13,899 nucleotides of DNA, taken from contig DOZU01000016.1 of the NCBI GenBank assembly GCA_003517845.1, positions 1 to 13,899 of the forward strand, in the 5' to 3' direction. The notes under the pieces were generated by a model. It was not told where the DNA came from. It made no database searches and worked only from the letters and a program-made list of their open reading frames with translations. Both the position numbers and the translations under genes were made by a program. Positions 6,873 through 12,644 of this stretch are shown here, piece after piece; position 1 is the first letter of the stretch, and each line of letters starts with the position of its first letter. This stretch comes from Clostridiales bacterium (lineage in GTDB: Bacteria; Bacillota; Sulfobacillia; UBA995).

Positions 6873-9263
6873 TTATTCCCCCTCCCGCTTCATGCTGGCC
6901 GTAACGTCAGCCGCGCGGAGCAGGGCCTCAAGGAAGGCAATCCGGAAGGGGCCCAGGTCGGCGCGGTCGCGCAGCGAAAGAGCCATTTCAGTCCAGGAAG
7001 GCCGCCCATTTGCCGCCCTGCCCAGCTCCATGGGGCCAAGGTCGAGAACCGTCGCGGGCAGCGAGATCCCTCCCCCCAGGTCAACGCCGGGAAGCCGGTC
7101 TTCCTGCCTGATTCCCAGGGCCGCGAGCTGCTCTCCGGGCAGGGAGCGGATAGACAACCGGACGCGGCCGTGATGGGAGGCGATCAGGTAAGCCGCCAGC
7201 GGGTCGGGATCGCCGGCCTGGAGATAGGCGAGGGCACTGGCCAGTTCGTGACGGAAGTGGCGGCGGGAGTGCCTCCTGCCCCGCGTTGCCGACTTGGCCC
7301 ACACCGTGCCGCCGCGGAGGGTTCTCTCCTCCGGTGGCAGCCCGCCGAGCAGCGTTTCCTGGAACACGGGGTGGGCCTTCCCCGCATCATGCCAGCGTGC
7401 TGCTACCTCAAGCCCCCGGCAGACCTCACCCGGGAGGTTGAGACCGGACAGGGCCGCAAGGATGGCCGAGACCTCTTGCGCCAGATCATTGGCGTGGTCG
7501 GCCAGTGCCAGCCAGTAGCCGCGGAAGGCCTGGTGGTCGTCGCCCACGCCCTCCGCTCTCGCGGTGAGGGGTACGGCGACCGGCGGAACCGGATGCTTCC
7601 CGTTCTTGTCCCACCCGGTCTCCGGCCCGTAGCCACCCTCCGCCGCCCTCAGCACCAGAGTCTGGCCGGGACGAAGTTGACCCGGCCGGACGGGCGCCCA
7701 GCGGGATTCAAGGTGATCCCACCGCCAGGCGGCAAGGCCGGTCTGAAGGCGATCCCTGACCTCGGGCAGGGGAGCGGGGCAGATCTCGGAAGGATCGGGA
7801 GCAGGTATGTCATCCGGCGGATGCCCGGTGAAGTCCCGCCAGAGCAAGTGCAGGTCCAGGTCGTTGTCCTCGCGGATGAAGCGGGAGACGTCAACATCGT
7901 TCCCCGACAGGTCGGGGGTGGTGTCAAACAGCTCAACCAGGTCCTTGCGCCGGATGACGTGGTCCGGTTCCCGGGTGAGGTCCACCGGGGGGATGTCGAG
8001 TGGGGCTGCCGAGAAGACCGTGCCGAGCAGAGCCCGGGCCGTGGTCAGGTCTTCCGGCCGGTAAGGGGCCGCCCGGTCGTCGGGAACGTCCAGCCAGCGG
8101 ACCTCGGCCGAAGTATGCTCGCCGTAACGGTTGCACCTCCCGAAGCGCTGGACCAGGCTGGTCCAGGATGCCAGCTCGGTAAACAGGGTGCGGGCGGAGA
8201 TGTCCACGCCGGCCTCGACCACCTGGGTGGAGACGACGATCCGCCCCGGCGATTCCGGAGGCACGGGCGCCCGGAGGCGGTGGTTGAGGAGGTTCCTCTC
8301 CGCCGGTCGGAAGCGGGAGTGAGCCAGCAGGATCTCCGGTGCATCGGGCTTGCCCGCCAGAAGGGCGTGCAGAGCCTGGTAGACCCCCCGGGCCCGTTCC
8401 ACCGTGTTGAGTATGACCAGGGTCAAGGTTGCCGGGCAGTGGGCTGCCTTGATCTCTCTGGCCAAAGCAGCGGCCAGCTCGGGGGTCTTCGAGAACCGCG
8501 ACAACGACACCGGGCACGGTACAATGCTCTTGTTGGCGCCCAGGCGGATCCTCAGGTCCCCCGCAAGGTCGTCATCGGTGAGCCCCAGCGATTCATCGGC
8601 ATCCGGTGCGCCGTGGTCGACCGTTCTGAGCCAATGCGAGTCCATGGTGGCGGACATCCAGAGGCATTGGGTGGGACCGAAGGTCCCCAGTTTCTGTCGA
8701 AGCCCTGCCAACTGCGTGGTGGTCGCCAGGCCGACCCCCATGAGCTGAACCTCGTCCAGCACCCAGAGGCAGTCGTTGTTCACAAGGCCAAAGGCGGCCG
8801 GCCATCCGAACCGGTTCATGCCGTAGCCGCGGTTGAGCGCGCGGGAGAGCAACATGTCCTGGGTGCCCACCAGGACCGCGGGGCTTGCCGGGTCAAGTGC
8901 CCACTCGTCAGCAACCTCGCCCCCCATCAGCACGTGCACGCCGATAGCGCCGGGGGTTGCCGGGCTGTCGGCCAGCTTAGCCAGCATTGCCCTCGCGTTC
9001 TCAACCGTTTGTTCCACCAGGACTCTCATGGGCAGACAGTACACCAGGCGGCGGGGAGTGCCGGACCGGACCTGGGGGCACGGGTGCAGGAACCGCCGCC
9101 AGTACCAGGCAAGCAGAACCGCGGCGGTCTTGCCGGCACCGGTAGGAACTCGCATGTAGGCGGGGAAACGCTCTCCCTCGGCCAGTTGGCGCTGGTACGG
9201 GTAAGGCTTGTGGCCGGTGGCGAACTGAAAGAAGTCGTCAAACACCCAGCCGTGACCGTCCAT
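6873..9263 (-). CDS. cas3: Cas3 helicase-nuclease with C-terminal HD domain
   Basis: Cas3 is recruited to target DNA bound by the surveillance complex, unwinds it and degrades one strand. In this 796-residue product the superfamily 2 helicase comes first: a Q-motif-like PYPYQRQLA near residue 20, Walker A TGAGKT (41-46), DEVQ box (170-173), SAT (204-206) and QRFGRCNR (372-379). The metal-dependent HD nuclease follows at the C-terminus: His590, His625-Asp626 (WHDAGKAH), His672 and His697-His698 (ASHHGR). This helicase-then-HD order is characteristic of type I-G and opposite to most other Cas3 proteins. The ATG at 9261-9263 lies behind GGAGGTGG; the adjacent ATG at 9264-9266 is equally in frame. 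A longer frame to 9587 has no family features and is not used. It is the first gene of the operon. Confidence 0.93.
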   Translation of the reverse strand: MDGHGWVFDDFFQFATGHKPYPYQRQLAEGERFPAYMRVPTGAGKTAAVLLAWYWRRFLHPCPQVRSGTPRRLVYCLPMRVLVEQTVENARAMLAKLADSPATPGAIGVHVLMGGEVADEWALDPASPAVLVGTQDMLLSRALNRGYGMNRFGWPAAFGLVNNDCLWVLDEVQLMGVGLATTTQLAGLRQKLGTFGPTQCLWMSATMDSHWLRTVDHGAPDADESLGLTDDDLAGDLRIRLGANKSIVPCPVSLSRFSKTPELAAALAREIKAAHCPATLTLVILNTVERARGVYQALHALLAGKPDAPEILLAHSRFRPAERNLLNHRLRAPVPPESPGRIVVSTQVVEAGVDISARTLFTELASWTSLVQRFGRCNRYGEHTSAEVRWLDVPDDRAAPYRPEDLTTARALLGTVFSAAPLDIPPVDLTREPDHVIRRKDLVELFDTTPDLSGNDVDVSRFIREDNDLDLHLLWRDFTGHPPDDIPAPDPSEICPAPLPEVRDRLQTGLAAWRWDHLESRWAPVRPGQLRPGQTLVLRAAEGGYGPETGWDKNGKHPVPPVAVPLTARAEGVGDDHQAFRGYWLALADHANDLAQEVSAILAALSGLNLPGEVCRGLEVAARWHDAGKAHPVFQETLLGGLPPEERTLRGGTVWAKSATRGRRHSRRHFRHELASALAYLQAGDPDPLAAYLIASHHGRVRLSIRSLPGEQLAALGIRQEDRLPGVDLGGGISLPATVLDLGPMELGRAANGRPSWTEMALSLRDRADLGPFRIAFLEALLRAADVTASMKREGE

Positions 9264-9488
9264 CATCCACCTCCACGGGGAAGCCTCCCGGGTACACAGT
9301 ATCACGCCAGACCGCCATATAGTGGCGGGCTGGTCGCCTGGTGTCCAAAGATTGGGGTTTGCGGAAGATTTCCCGTAGGTCAGTATCGATCCCTGCCGGA
9401 TCCTGGAACACGAGTGAGACCGATCTCGCGGAGGCTCGTGAGCTGGCGGGCAATGGGGAGGCCAAGTACTGCTGGAACCGGCGCAGTC
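9238..9488 (-). pseudogene. possible decayed small gene just upstream of cas3
   Basis: I do not recognise this gene. The minus-strand frame ending with the TGA at 9238-9240 reads like protein (QDPAGIDTDLREIFRKPQ, then ARHYMAVWRDTVYPGGFP) and has coding-like codons. Its end overlaps the cas3 start by 26 bases. A GTG at 9409-9411 could start a 57-residue product, but no ribosome binding site precedes it. The neighbouring frame at about 9421-9510 also reads protein-like (VTAPVPAVLGLPIARQLTSL), as if a longer gene had suffered a frameshift. It may be a relic, a short accessory gene, or chance. Confidence 0.25.
9312..9328. promoter_or_regulatory. inverted repeat upstream of cas3, possible operator
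   Basis: CCGCCA (9312-9317) and TGGCGG (9323-9328) are perfect 6-base arms around TATAG, about 50 bases upstream of the cas3 start. This size and placement would suit a dimeric regulator of the cas operon. No clear -35/-10 pair is visible nearby, although GATACT occurs twice between 9264 and 9400 on the minus strand. GC-rich 6-base arms arise easily by chance. Confidence 0.25.
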
Positions 9489-9571
9489 ACTGGCCGACGT
9501 TCTTCCGCCCAGACCCCACCCGGAAGCATCGGTCGTGCAACTCGAGGTTCCCTGATGCGCTGATGGGAAAG

Positions 9572-9607
9572 GCTTCAATGGGTCCACGGCCTCTCAGCCC
9601 CTGATCA
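9572..9607 (-). CRISPR. isolated degenerate CRISPR repeat between cas3 and the toxin-antitoxin module
   Basis: Bases 9590-9599 match bases 1-10 of the array repeat. In crRNA sense (minus strand) the 3' part of the unit is intact: GGCTGAGAGGCCGTGGAC, then CC and the handle ATTGAAGC. The first eight bases (9600-9607) keep only 3 of 8 positions, so the 8-bp stem is reduced to about 3 bp next to the loop. No second repeat lies within a spacer length on either side, so this is a solo repeat, not an array. Its 3' end points toward cas3, and a spacer-like segment would begin at 9571 and run down to about 9537. It could be the relic of a lost array or a crRNA-like regulatory element. Confidence 0.7.
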
Positions 9608-9608
9608 C

Positions 9609-9637
9609 TTGACTTAGTTCTTAGCTTAGTTTATGCT
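9609..9637 (+). promoter_or_regulatory. promoter of the toxin-antitoxin operon with CTTAG operator repeats
   Basis: TTGACT (9609-9614) and TATGCT (9632-9637) are separated by exactly 17 bases, a near-consensus sigma-70 promoter in a conspicuously AT-rich patch. The spacer holds CTTAG three times, starting at 9613, 9620 and 9625, two of them as CTTAGTT. This is a likely operator for the antitoxin or the toxin-antitoxin complex. Transcription would start near 9644, about 14 bases before the antitoxin start. Confidence 0.68.
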
Positions 9638-9657
9638 TTTGCTGAGGTGATTCAGCG

Positions 9658-9891
9658 GTGCGCCAGGTGAATGTCCACGAAGCAAAGACGCAGCTTTCGC
9701 GACTCCTGGCACGAGTGCAGCAGGGTGAGGAGATTGTTATCGCCAAGGCTGATGTGCCGATAGCTCGACTGGTCCCCATCAGTCACCGCCCTGTCGCCCG
9801 GGTGGCGGGCAGCGCTAAAGACAAGCTCATCATCGCCCCCGATTTCGACGCCCCATTGCCCCAATCGCTTGCGGAAGCCTTTGAAGGATGA
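9658..9891 (+). CDS. Phd/YefM-family antitoxin
   Basis: The 77-residue product is a type II antitoxin that neutralises the PIN toxin encoded next and normally represses its own promoter. The N-terminal half has the Phd/YefM DNA-binding fold: VNVHEAKTQLSRLLARVQQG (4-23), then EEIVIAKADVPIARLVP. The C-terminus, FDAPLPQSLAEAFEG, is the short toxin-wrapping segment typical of antitoxins paired with PIN toxins. The GTG at 9658-9660 is chosen because the fold begins there and GAGGTGA lies seven bases upstream. Its TGA overlaps the toxin ATG (ATGA), so the pair is translationally coupled with the antitoxin first. The CTTAG repeats in the promoter are the probable autoregulatory site. Confidence 0.9.
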   Translation: MRQVNVHEAKTQLSRLLARVQQGEEIVIAKADVPIARLVPISHRPVARVAGSAKDKLIIAPDFDAPLPQSLAEAFEG

Positions 9892-10277
9892 GAGCTTTAC
9901 TGGACACGCACGTCTTCCTGTGGTGGATCACCGACGACCCGCGCCTCTCTGCGAAGGCGCGCCAGATCATCGCCACCGGGACCAACACTCTGTTCTTGAG
10001 TGCAGCCAGCGGTTGGGAGATAGCCATTAAGGCTGGAATGGGCAGGCTGAAGCTGGAAACGAACCGGCTCGACAGCTTCGTGACGCACCAACTCACGCTG
10101 AATGGCATATCCAGCTTGCCGGTTCAAATGAGCCACGCCCTGCACGTCCACTCCCTCGAACCCCATCACCGCGACCCCTTTGACCGCTTGCTGGTGGCGC
10201 AGGCGCAACTCGAGGATCTGCCCATAATCACCTCCGATACCGTGATCGGCCGGTATCCAGTGACGACCCTCTGGTAG
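9888..10277 (+). CDS. PIN-domain toxin, VapC-like ribonuclease
   Basis: The 129-residue product is a PIN-domain toxin that would cleave cellular RNA (tRNA or rRNA in studied VapC proteins) when freed from its antitoxin. The four acidic metal-binding positions of the fold are visible: Asp6 in LLDTHVFLWW, Glu44 in SGWEIAIKAGMGRL, Asp96/Asp99 in HHRDPFDRLLVAQA, and Asp117 in IITSDTVI. The HRDPFDRLLVAQA motif places it in the COG3744 branch usually paired with Phd/YefM antitoxins, rather than with VapB of the AbrB type. The ATG overlaps the antitoxin stop by four bases. The gene looks intact. Its target RNA cannot be told. Its position beside a CRISPR operon suggests a defence-island setting. Confidence 0.9.
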   Translation: MRALLDTHVFLWWITDDPRLSAKARQIIATGTNTLFLSAASGWEIAIKAGMGRLKLETNRLDSFVTHQLTLNGISSLPVQMSHALHVHSLEPHHRDPFDRLLVAQAQLEDLPIITSDTVIGRYPVTTLW

Positions 10278-10322
10278 GATGGCCACCTGTTCGGGGCGTG
10301 GGCGGTTGGGCAGGAGGTTCCC

Positions 10323-10421
10323 ATGAGCCAACCCACAAAGAAAGACACCCATCACTCAGGCCGATGCCGATTCGCGGCGCGGCTTAGCCCAAGTTCACCC
10401 CCCGTCTACCACTACAGGTGA
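10323..10421 (+). CDS. possible 32-residue ORF with strong ribosome binding site
   Basis: AGGAGG lies five bases upstream of the ATG at 10323, one of the best ribosome binding sites on the plus strand, but the frame closes after 32 codons. The product begins MSQPTKKDTHHSGRC and resembles nothing I know. It may be the surviving 5' end of a truncated gene, a leader peptide or chance. It starts about 45 bases after the toxin gene ends. Confidence 0.25.
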   Translation: MSQPTKKDTHHSGRCRFAARLSPSSPPVYHYR

Positions 10422-10447
10422 CGTCCGGCTGCGGGGCCACATCTTGA

Positions 10448-10693
10448 ATGGAGCTGGAGCTGCGGGCCATGGGCGAGCACCGGGAAGTGGAACTCGTGCT
10501 TCACCACTGGGACCAGCTCAAGGTCAACCAGATTTGCATCGAACTCGGCGAAGAGCGCCACACCGAATGGCAGTGGACTTTGGGGGAGGTCGGTCAGGGC
10601 CTCGGGTTGCATCATGCCGCCTCGCACTGTAAAATAGTGGCATGCGACAGCAGTTCATCAGGGAAACACAGCGAGGTGCAAGAGCATGTCTGA
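10448..10693 (+). CDS. hypothetical small protein
   Basis: I do not recognise this gene. The frame codes for 81 residues, acidic and His/Trp-rich in its first 60 (for example EVELVLHHWDQLKVNQICIE), with G or C in most third codon positions, slightly favouring this strand over the opposite one. There is no good ribosome binding site at 10448. A second ATG at 10469 has GGAG about nine bases upstream. The last 20 residues look less protein-like and overlap the promoter-like site at 10607-10635. The frame may be a fragment or non-coding. Confidence 0.25.
   Translation: MELELRAMGEHREVELVLHHWDQLKVNQICIELGEERHTEWQWTLGEVGQGLGLHHAASHCKIVACDSSSSGKHSEVQEHV
10607..10635 (+). promoter_or_regulatory. possible promoter upstream of the metallophosphoesterase
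   Basis: TTGCAT (10607-10612) and TAAAAT (10630-10635) are separated by 17 bases. The -10 matches five of six consensus positions and the -35 is weak. Transcription would start near 10642, leaving about 190 bases before the metallophosphoesterase start. No better candidate lies closer to that gene. Confidence 0.35.
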
Positions 10694-10834
10694 GCGCGCC
10701 ACGTCCTTCACCTGCGCACTTCCCCTGGCAAGTCAGCCCTGCTCCGCAGGACGCGCTGGACACCCGTCTCGAGGCTGCGCGCCAGGTATAACCGGCCGGA
10801 CTCGATGGGCGTGGTGCCGGTCTTGAGGAGCAGG

Positions 10835-11674
10835 ATGGGTCGCCAGATCATGGTGCCGATTGCAGCCTCATTGGTCACGGTCGCCCTCGCCGGCTGGATT
10901 GTCTGGGAAACGGCCGTCCTGTCCGTGGAGTATGTGGAGATACCCATCAAGGGGTTGCCGGAGGAATTCGACGGCTTTCGCATCGCCCAGGTGAGCGACA
11001 CGCATGGGAACCGGATCGACCCGGCCGGGCGGGAGGTCAAGGCCATCGCCGAGGCGGAGGTGGATCTGATTGCCGCCACCGGCGATTTCGTCCACCGCAG
11101 CCATGCCAGGGGAATGCGCCGGATCCTCCCTTTCATGGAAGCGCTGGTCGAGATCGCCCCGGTGTACGCGGTCAGCGGCAATCATGACCACTGGACCGAT
11201 TGGCCGTACGTTGCCTGGCGGCTCAGCGCGGCCGGGGCAACGGTGCTGGAGAACAGCCATGTGCGGATCCGTCGCGGTGATGCGCAGATCATCCTGGCGG
11301 GCGTGAGCGACCCCTATACGGGGCATGCCTGCCTGAAGCGGGCGTTGCCCGCGCAGGTTGATGCGGTGGTCGTACTGCTGGCCCACGCCCCCACCTGGTT
11401 CGAGCCGTGGAATGCCGCTACCGCCCCCGCAAACCTCAACCTGGTCTCGCTCACCCTGGCCGGCCATACCCACGGCGGCCAGATCAAGCTGCCGCTGGTG
11501 GGAGCGGTGACCACTGCCTCGGGACGCCTCTTCCCGCCGAGCCACGTGGAGGGCTTGTCCCGGGAAGGGGTCGGCTGGCTCTATATCAACCGCGGGTTGG
11601 GGCAAGGGGACTTCGGGTTTCGATTCGGGTCGCGGCGGGAAGTGACCATAATCACCCTGCGCCGGGCGGAGTAG
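10835..11674 (+). CDS. membrane-anchored metallophosphoesterase (YkuE/LpxG-like)
   Basis: The 279-residue product belongs to the calcineurin-like metallophosphoesterases, two-metal enzymes that hydrolyse phosphomonoesters, phosphodiesters or pyrophosphates. Residues 7-28 form one hydrophobic segment (PIAASLVTVALAGWIVW), an N-terminal anchor. The metal-binding motifs are in the family order: SDTHGN (Asp55, His57), TGDFVH (Asp84), SGNHDHW (Asn116, His117, Asp118), LLAHAP (His184) and AGHTHGGQ (His211, His213). The layout matches the YkuE/YaeI group, which includes lipid pyrophosphatases such as LpxG, but the substrate is not evident. The ATG at 10835 is preferred because GAGGAG lies four bases upstream and the anchor follows. 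The ATG at 10805 would add ten residues and has no such site. It stands alone, followed by a long hairpin, and seems unrelated to the CRISPR genes. Confidence 0.9.
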   Translation: MGRQIMVPIAASLVTVALAGWIVWETAVLSVEYVEIPIKGLPEEFDGFRIAQVSDTHGNRIDPAGREVKAIAEAEVDLIAATGDFVHRSHARGMRRILPFMEALVEIAPVYAVSGNHDHWTDWPYVAWRLSAAGATVLENSHVRIRRGDAQIILAGVSDPYTGHACLKRALPAQVDAVVVLLAHAPTWFEPWNAATAPANLNLVSLTLAGHTHGGQIKLPLVGAVTTASGRLFPPSHVEGLSREGVGWLYINRGLGQGDFGFRFGSRREVTIITLRRAE

Positions 11675-11687
11675 ACAGGCTAGAATG

Positions 11688-11729
11688 CCAATCGAACAGG
11701 AGGGGCTAGTCCCCGTCCTGTTCGATTGG
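11688..11729. terminator. long perfect hairpin after the metallophosphoesterase
   Basis: CCAATCGAACAGGA (11688-11701) pairs perfectly with TCCTGTTCGATTGG (11716-11729). Inside, GGGG (11702-11705) pairs with CCCC (11711-11714) around CTAGT, leaving one bulged G at 11715. The hairpin begins 13 bases after the stop codon, the position of a transcription terminator. There is no T-run on either side, so it may act as a U-less terminator, protect the mRNA 3' end, or have another origin. Confidence 0.6.
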
Positions 11730-11803
11730 TCATCAAGATGAGCGCAATCACCTGATGAGACTGCCTCGTTCCTCGCGGCGCCAAAGGTCGCGAAAACGAC
11801 AGG

Positions 11804-11820
11804 CCTCACATTGTGTGAGG
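11804..11820. promoter_or_regulatory. 17-base palindrome, possible operator
   Basis: CCTCACA (11804-11810) and TGTGAGG (11814-11820) are perfect 7-base arms around TTG. The site lies 11 bases upstream of a consensus -35 box, where an activator or repressor of the promoter at 11832-11858 could bind. No regulator gene is nearby. Confidence 0.4.
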
Positions 11821-11831
11821 AACGTGGGGCA

Positions 11832-11858
11832 TTGACAGAAGATGGGGGGGCCTATACT
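11832..11858 (+). promoter_or_regulatory. promoter-like site with consensus -35
   Basis: TTGACA (11832-11837) is a perfect -35 and TATACT (11853-11858) matches five of six positions of a -10. The spacer is only 15 bases and includes eight consecutive G residues (11844-11851), which would weaken normal sigma-70 binding unless a regulator compensates. Transcription would run right toward the degenerate genes from about 12021. Confidence 0.45.
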
Positions 11859-12020
11859 CGACCAGCGCATGCTTCCATGGGAGGGGGACTGTGGAAGCCG
11901 GTTAGCCTGCTCGGGTGTGATTTCGCGCATCGTTAGCAGCAGGATGAGATCCCGGATAACGTCGCCGTGTTGATGGCGCAGGAAGGATCGACTCTAGAGC
12001 AGAACGGATGAGGGGCAATG
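11859..12020. other. non-coding stretch, possible minus-strand gene fragment
   Basis: No gene is supported. On the minus strand, about 11894-11990 reads like protein for some 30 residues (HGDVIRDLILLLTMREITP, then EQANRLP), preceded by an in-frame TAG and followed by sequence with no protein character. This may be a fragment of an old gene. It overlaps the expected 5' region of transcripts from the promoter at 11832. Confidence 0.2.
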
Positions 12021-12425
12021 ATGAGGTCCCGAGTGACGGTGGTCTTGTTGACGGCAGCCTTGCCGGTGTCACTGCGGCTGTTCCGCCGGCAAGCGAGATA
12101 GAAGCTCCAGTACCGGATGCAGTGCGAGACCCTGGGGGTGGAGTTCCCGCCATGGGTAGGCTGCGGTCTCAGATCGGTCATGCCTGCCGTTTTGGCGGTT
12201 TACCGGGGCCGTGGCTACGAGGGGAAGCCAGGCATGGGGATCCCCGAGGAGGATTCCATGCACGCAGCTTCTGGCATCAGGCGGGCTACGAATCGGCTGA
12301 CTTCGGATGGCAGCTCGCCGGTCTGTCACAAGGTGATGCGAGAATCGTCGTCGGCGTGTTTCCTTGTGATCGCTGCTCGACTGGATTGCAGACATACACC
12401 GTTCACCCAAACGTGGATAGTCTAA
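12021..12425 (+). pseudogene. broken small membrane or secreted protein frame with in-frame TAG
   Basis: I do not recognise this gene. From the ATG at 12021 (GAGGGG five bases upstream) the frame gives a signal- or anchor-like start, RSRVTVVLLTAALPVSLRLF, ending in Arg-rich FRRQAR. It is then stopped by TAG at 12099-12101. Beyond the stop the same frame continues with protein-like sequence (YRMQCETLGVEFPPWVGCG, VYRGRGYEGKPGMGIPEED) and runs to 12425, though residues after about 12260 look random. AGGAGG precedes an in-frame ATG at 12258. The most likely reading is a gene disabled by a nonsense mutation and later frameshift. A functional 26-residue peptide is less likely. Confidence 0.3.
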
Positions 12426-12589
12426 TACCCATGCTGATGGTACACTGGTAGTTGTTGGAGCCCTGCTCGGACGAAGGGGGTATCCACGATGACGTGCCGG
12501 TTCAGCCGCCGCCCTCGATGTTCGGGGGCATCATCTTCCTCGGGTTCCTCGAGCAAGCCGTCACCGTCCCTCCGGCATGAACTGGCTAC
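12259..12589 (+). pseudogene. protein-like frame interrupted by TAG, unknown function
   Basis: In the frame that ends at TAG 12449-12451, roughly 12259-12448 reads like protein (HQAGYESADFGWQLAGLSQG, RIVVGVFPCDRCSTG, YTVHPNVDSLIPMLM). The same frame continues after the TAG with PPPSMFGGIIFLGFLEQAVT until TGA at 12587-12589. There is no proper start. It may be the continuation, after a frameshift, of the gene that begins at 12021. I cannot assign a family. The pattern of protein-like sequence on both sides of a stop suggests decay. Confidence 0.25.
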
Positions 12590-12644
12590 CCCCGAACCTA
12601 TGGTGAACGTCTCGCGAGTTTCAACGAGGCAGGAGGCGGAAGCC

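Larger units (their letters stand above)
10278..10834. other. interval with only doubtful small ORFs between toxin and phosphoesterase
   Basis: No recognisable gene lies in these 557 bases. Two low-confidence plus-strand ORFs (10323-10421 and 10448-10693) and one promoter-like site (10607-10635) are listed separately. A minus-strand frame covering 10412-10615 (about 67 codons, ATG at 10613-10615) also reads smoothly, including QPEALTDLPQSPLPFGVALF, so the coding strand cannot be decided. A 49-codon frame starting at 10642 immediately follows the promoter-like site. The stretch may be gene remnants. Confidence 0.4.

Noticed and set aside
9369..9380. Match of the pseudo-spacer start (TTTCCC) to TTTCCC upstream of cas3
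   Set aside because: Only six contiguous bases match, with poor pairing beyond. A 6-base match in this much sequence is expected by chance, so it is not evidence of targeting.
7170..9563. A 797-codon open frame on the plus strand opposite cas3
   Set aside because: It is antisense to a gene with every Cas3 motif, its product has no recognisable domain, and long antisense frames are common in GC-rich DNA.
9264..9571. A short CRISPR array between cas3 and the solo repeat
   Set aside because: I searched by eye for further copies of the handle ATTGAAGC, the stem arms and the loop on both strands and found none, so there is only one repeat.
9264..9587. N-terminal extension of cas3 by 108 codons
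   Set aside because: The extension has no protein character, runs into the solo CRISPR repeat, and skips the well-placed ATG with GGAGGTGG upstream.
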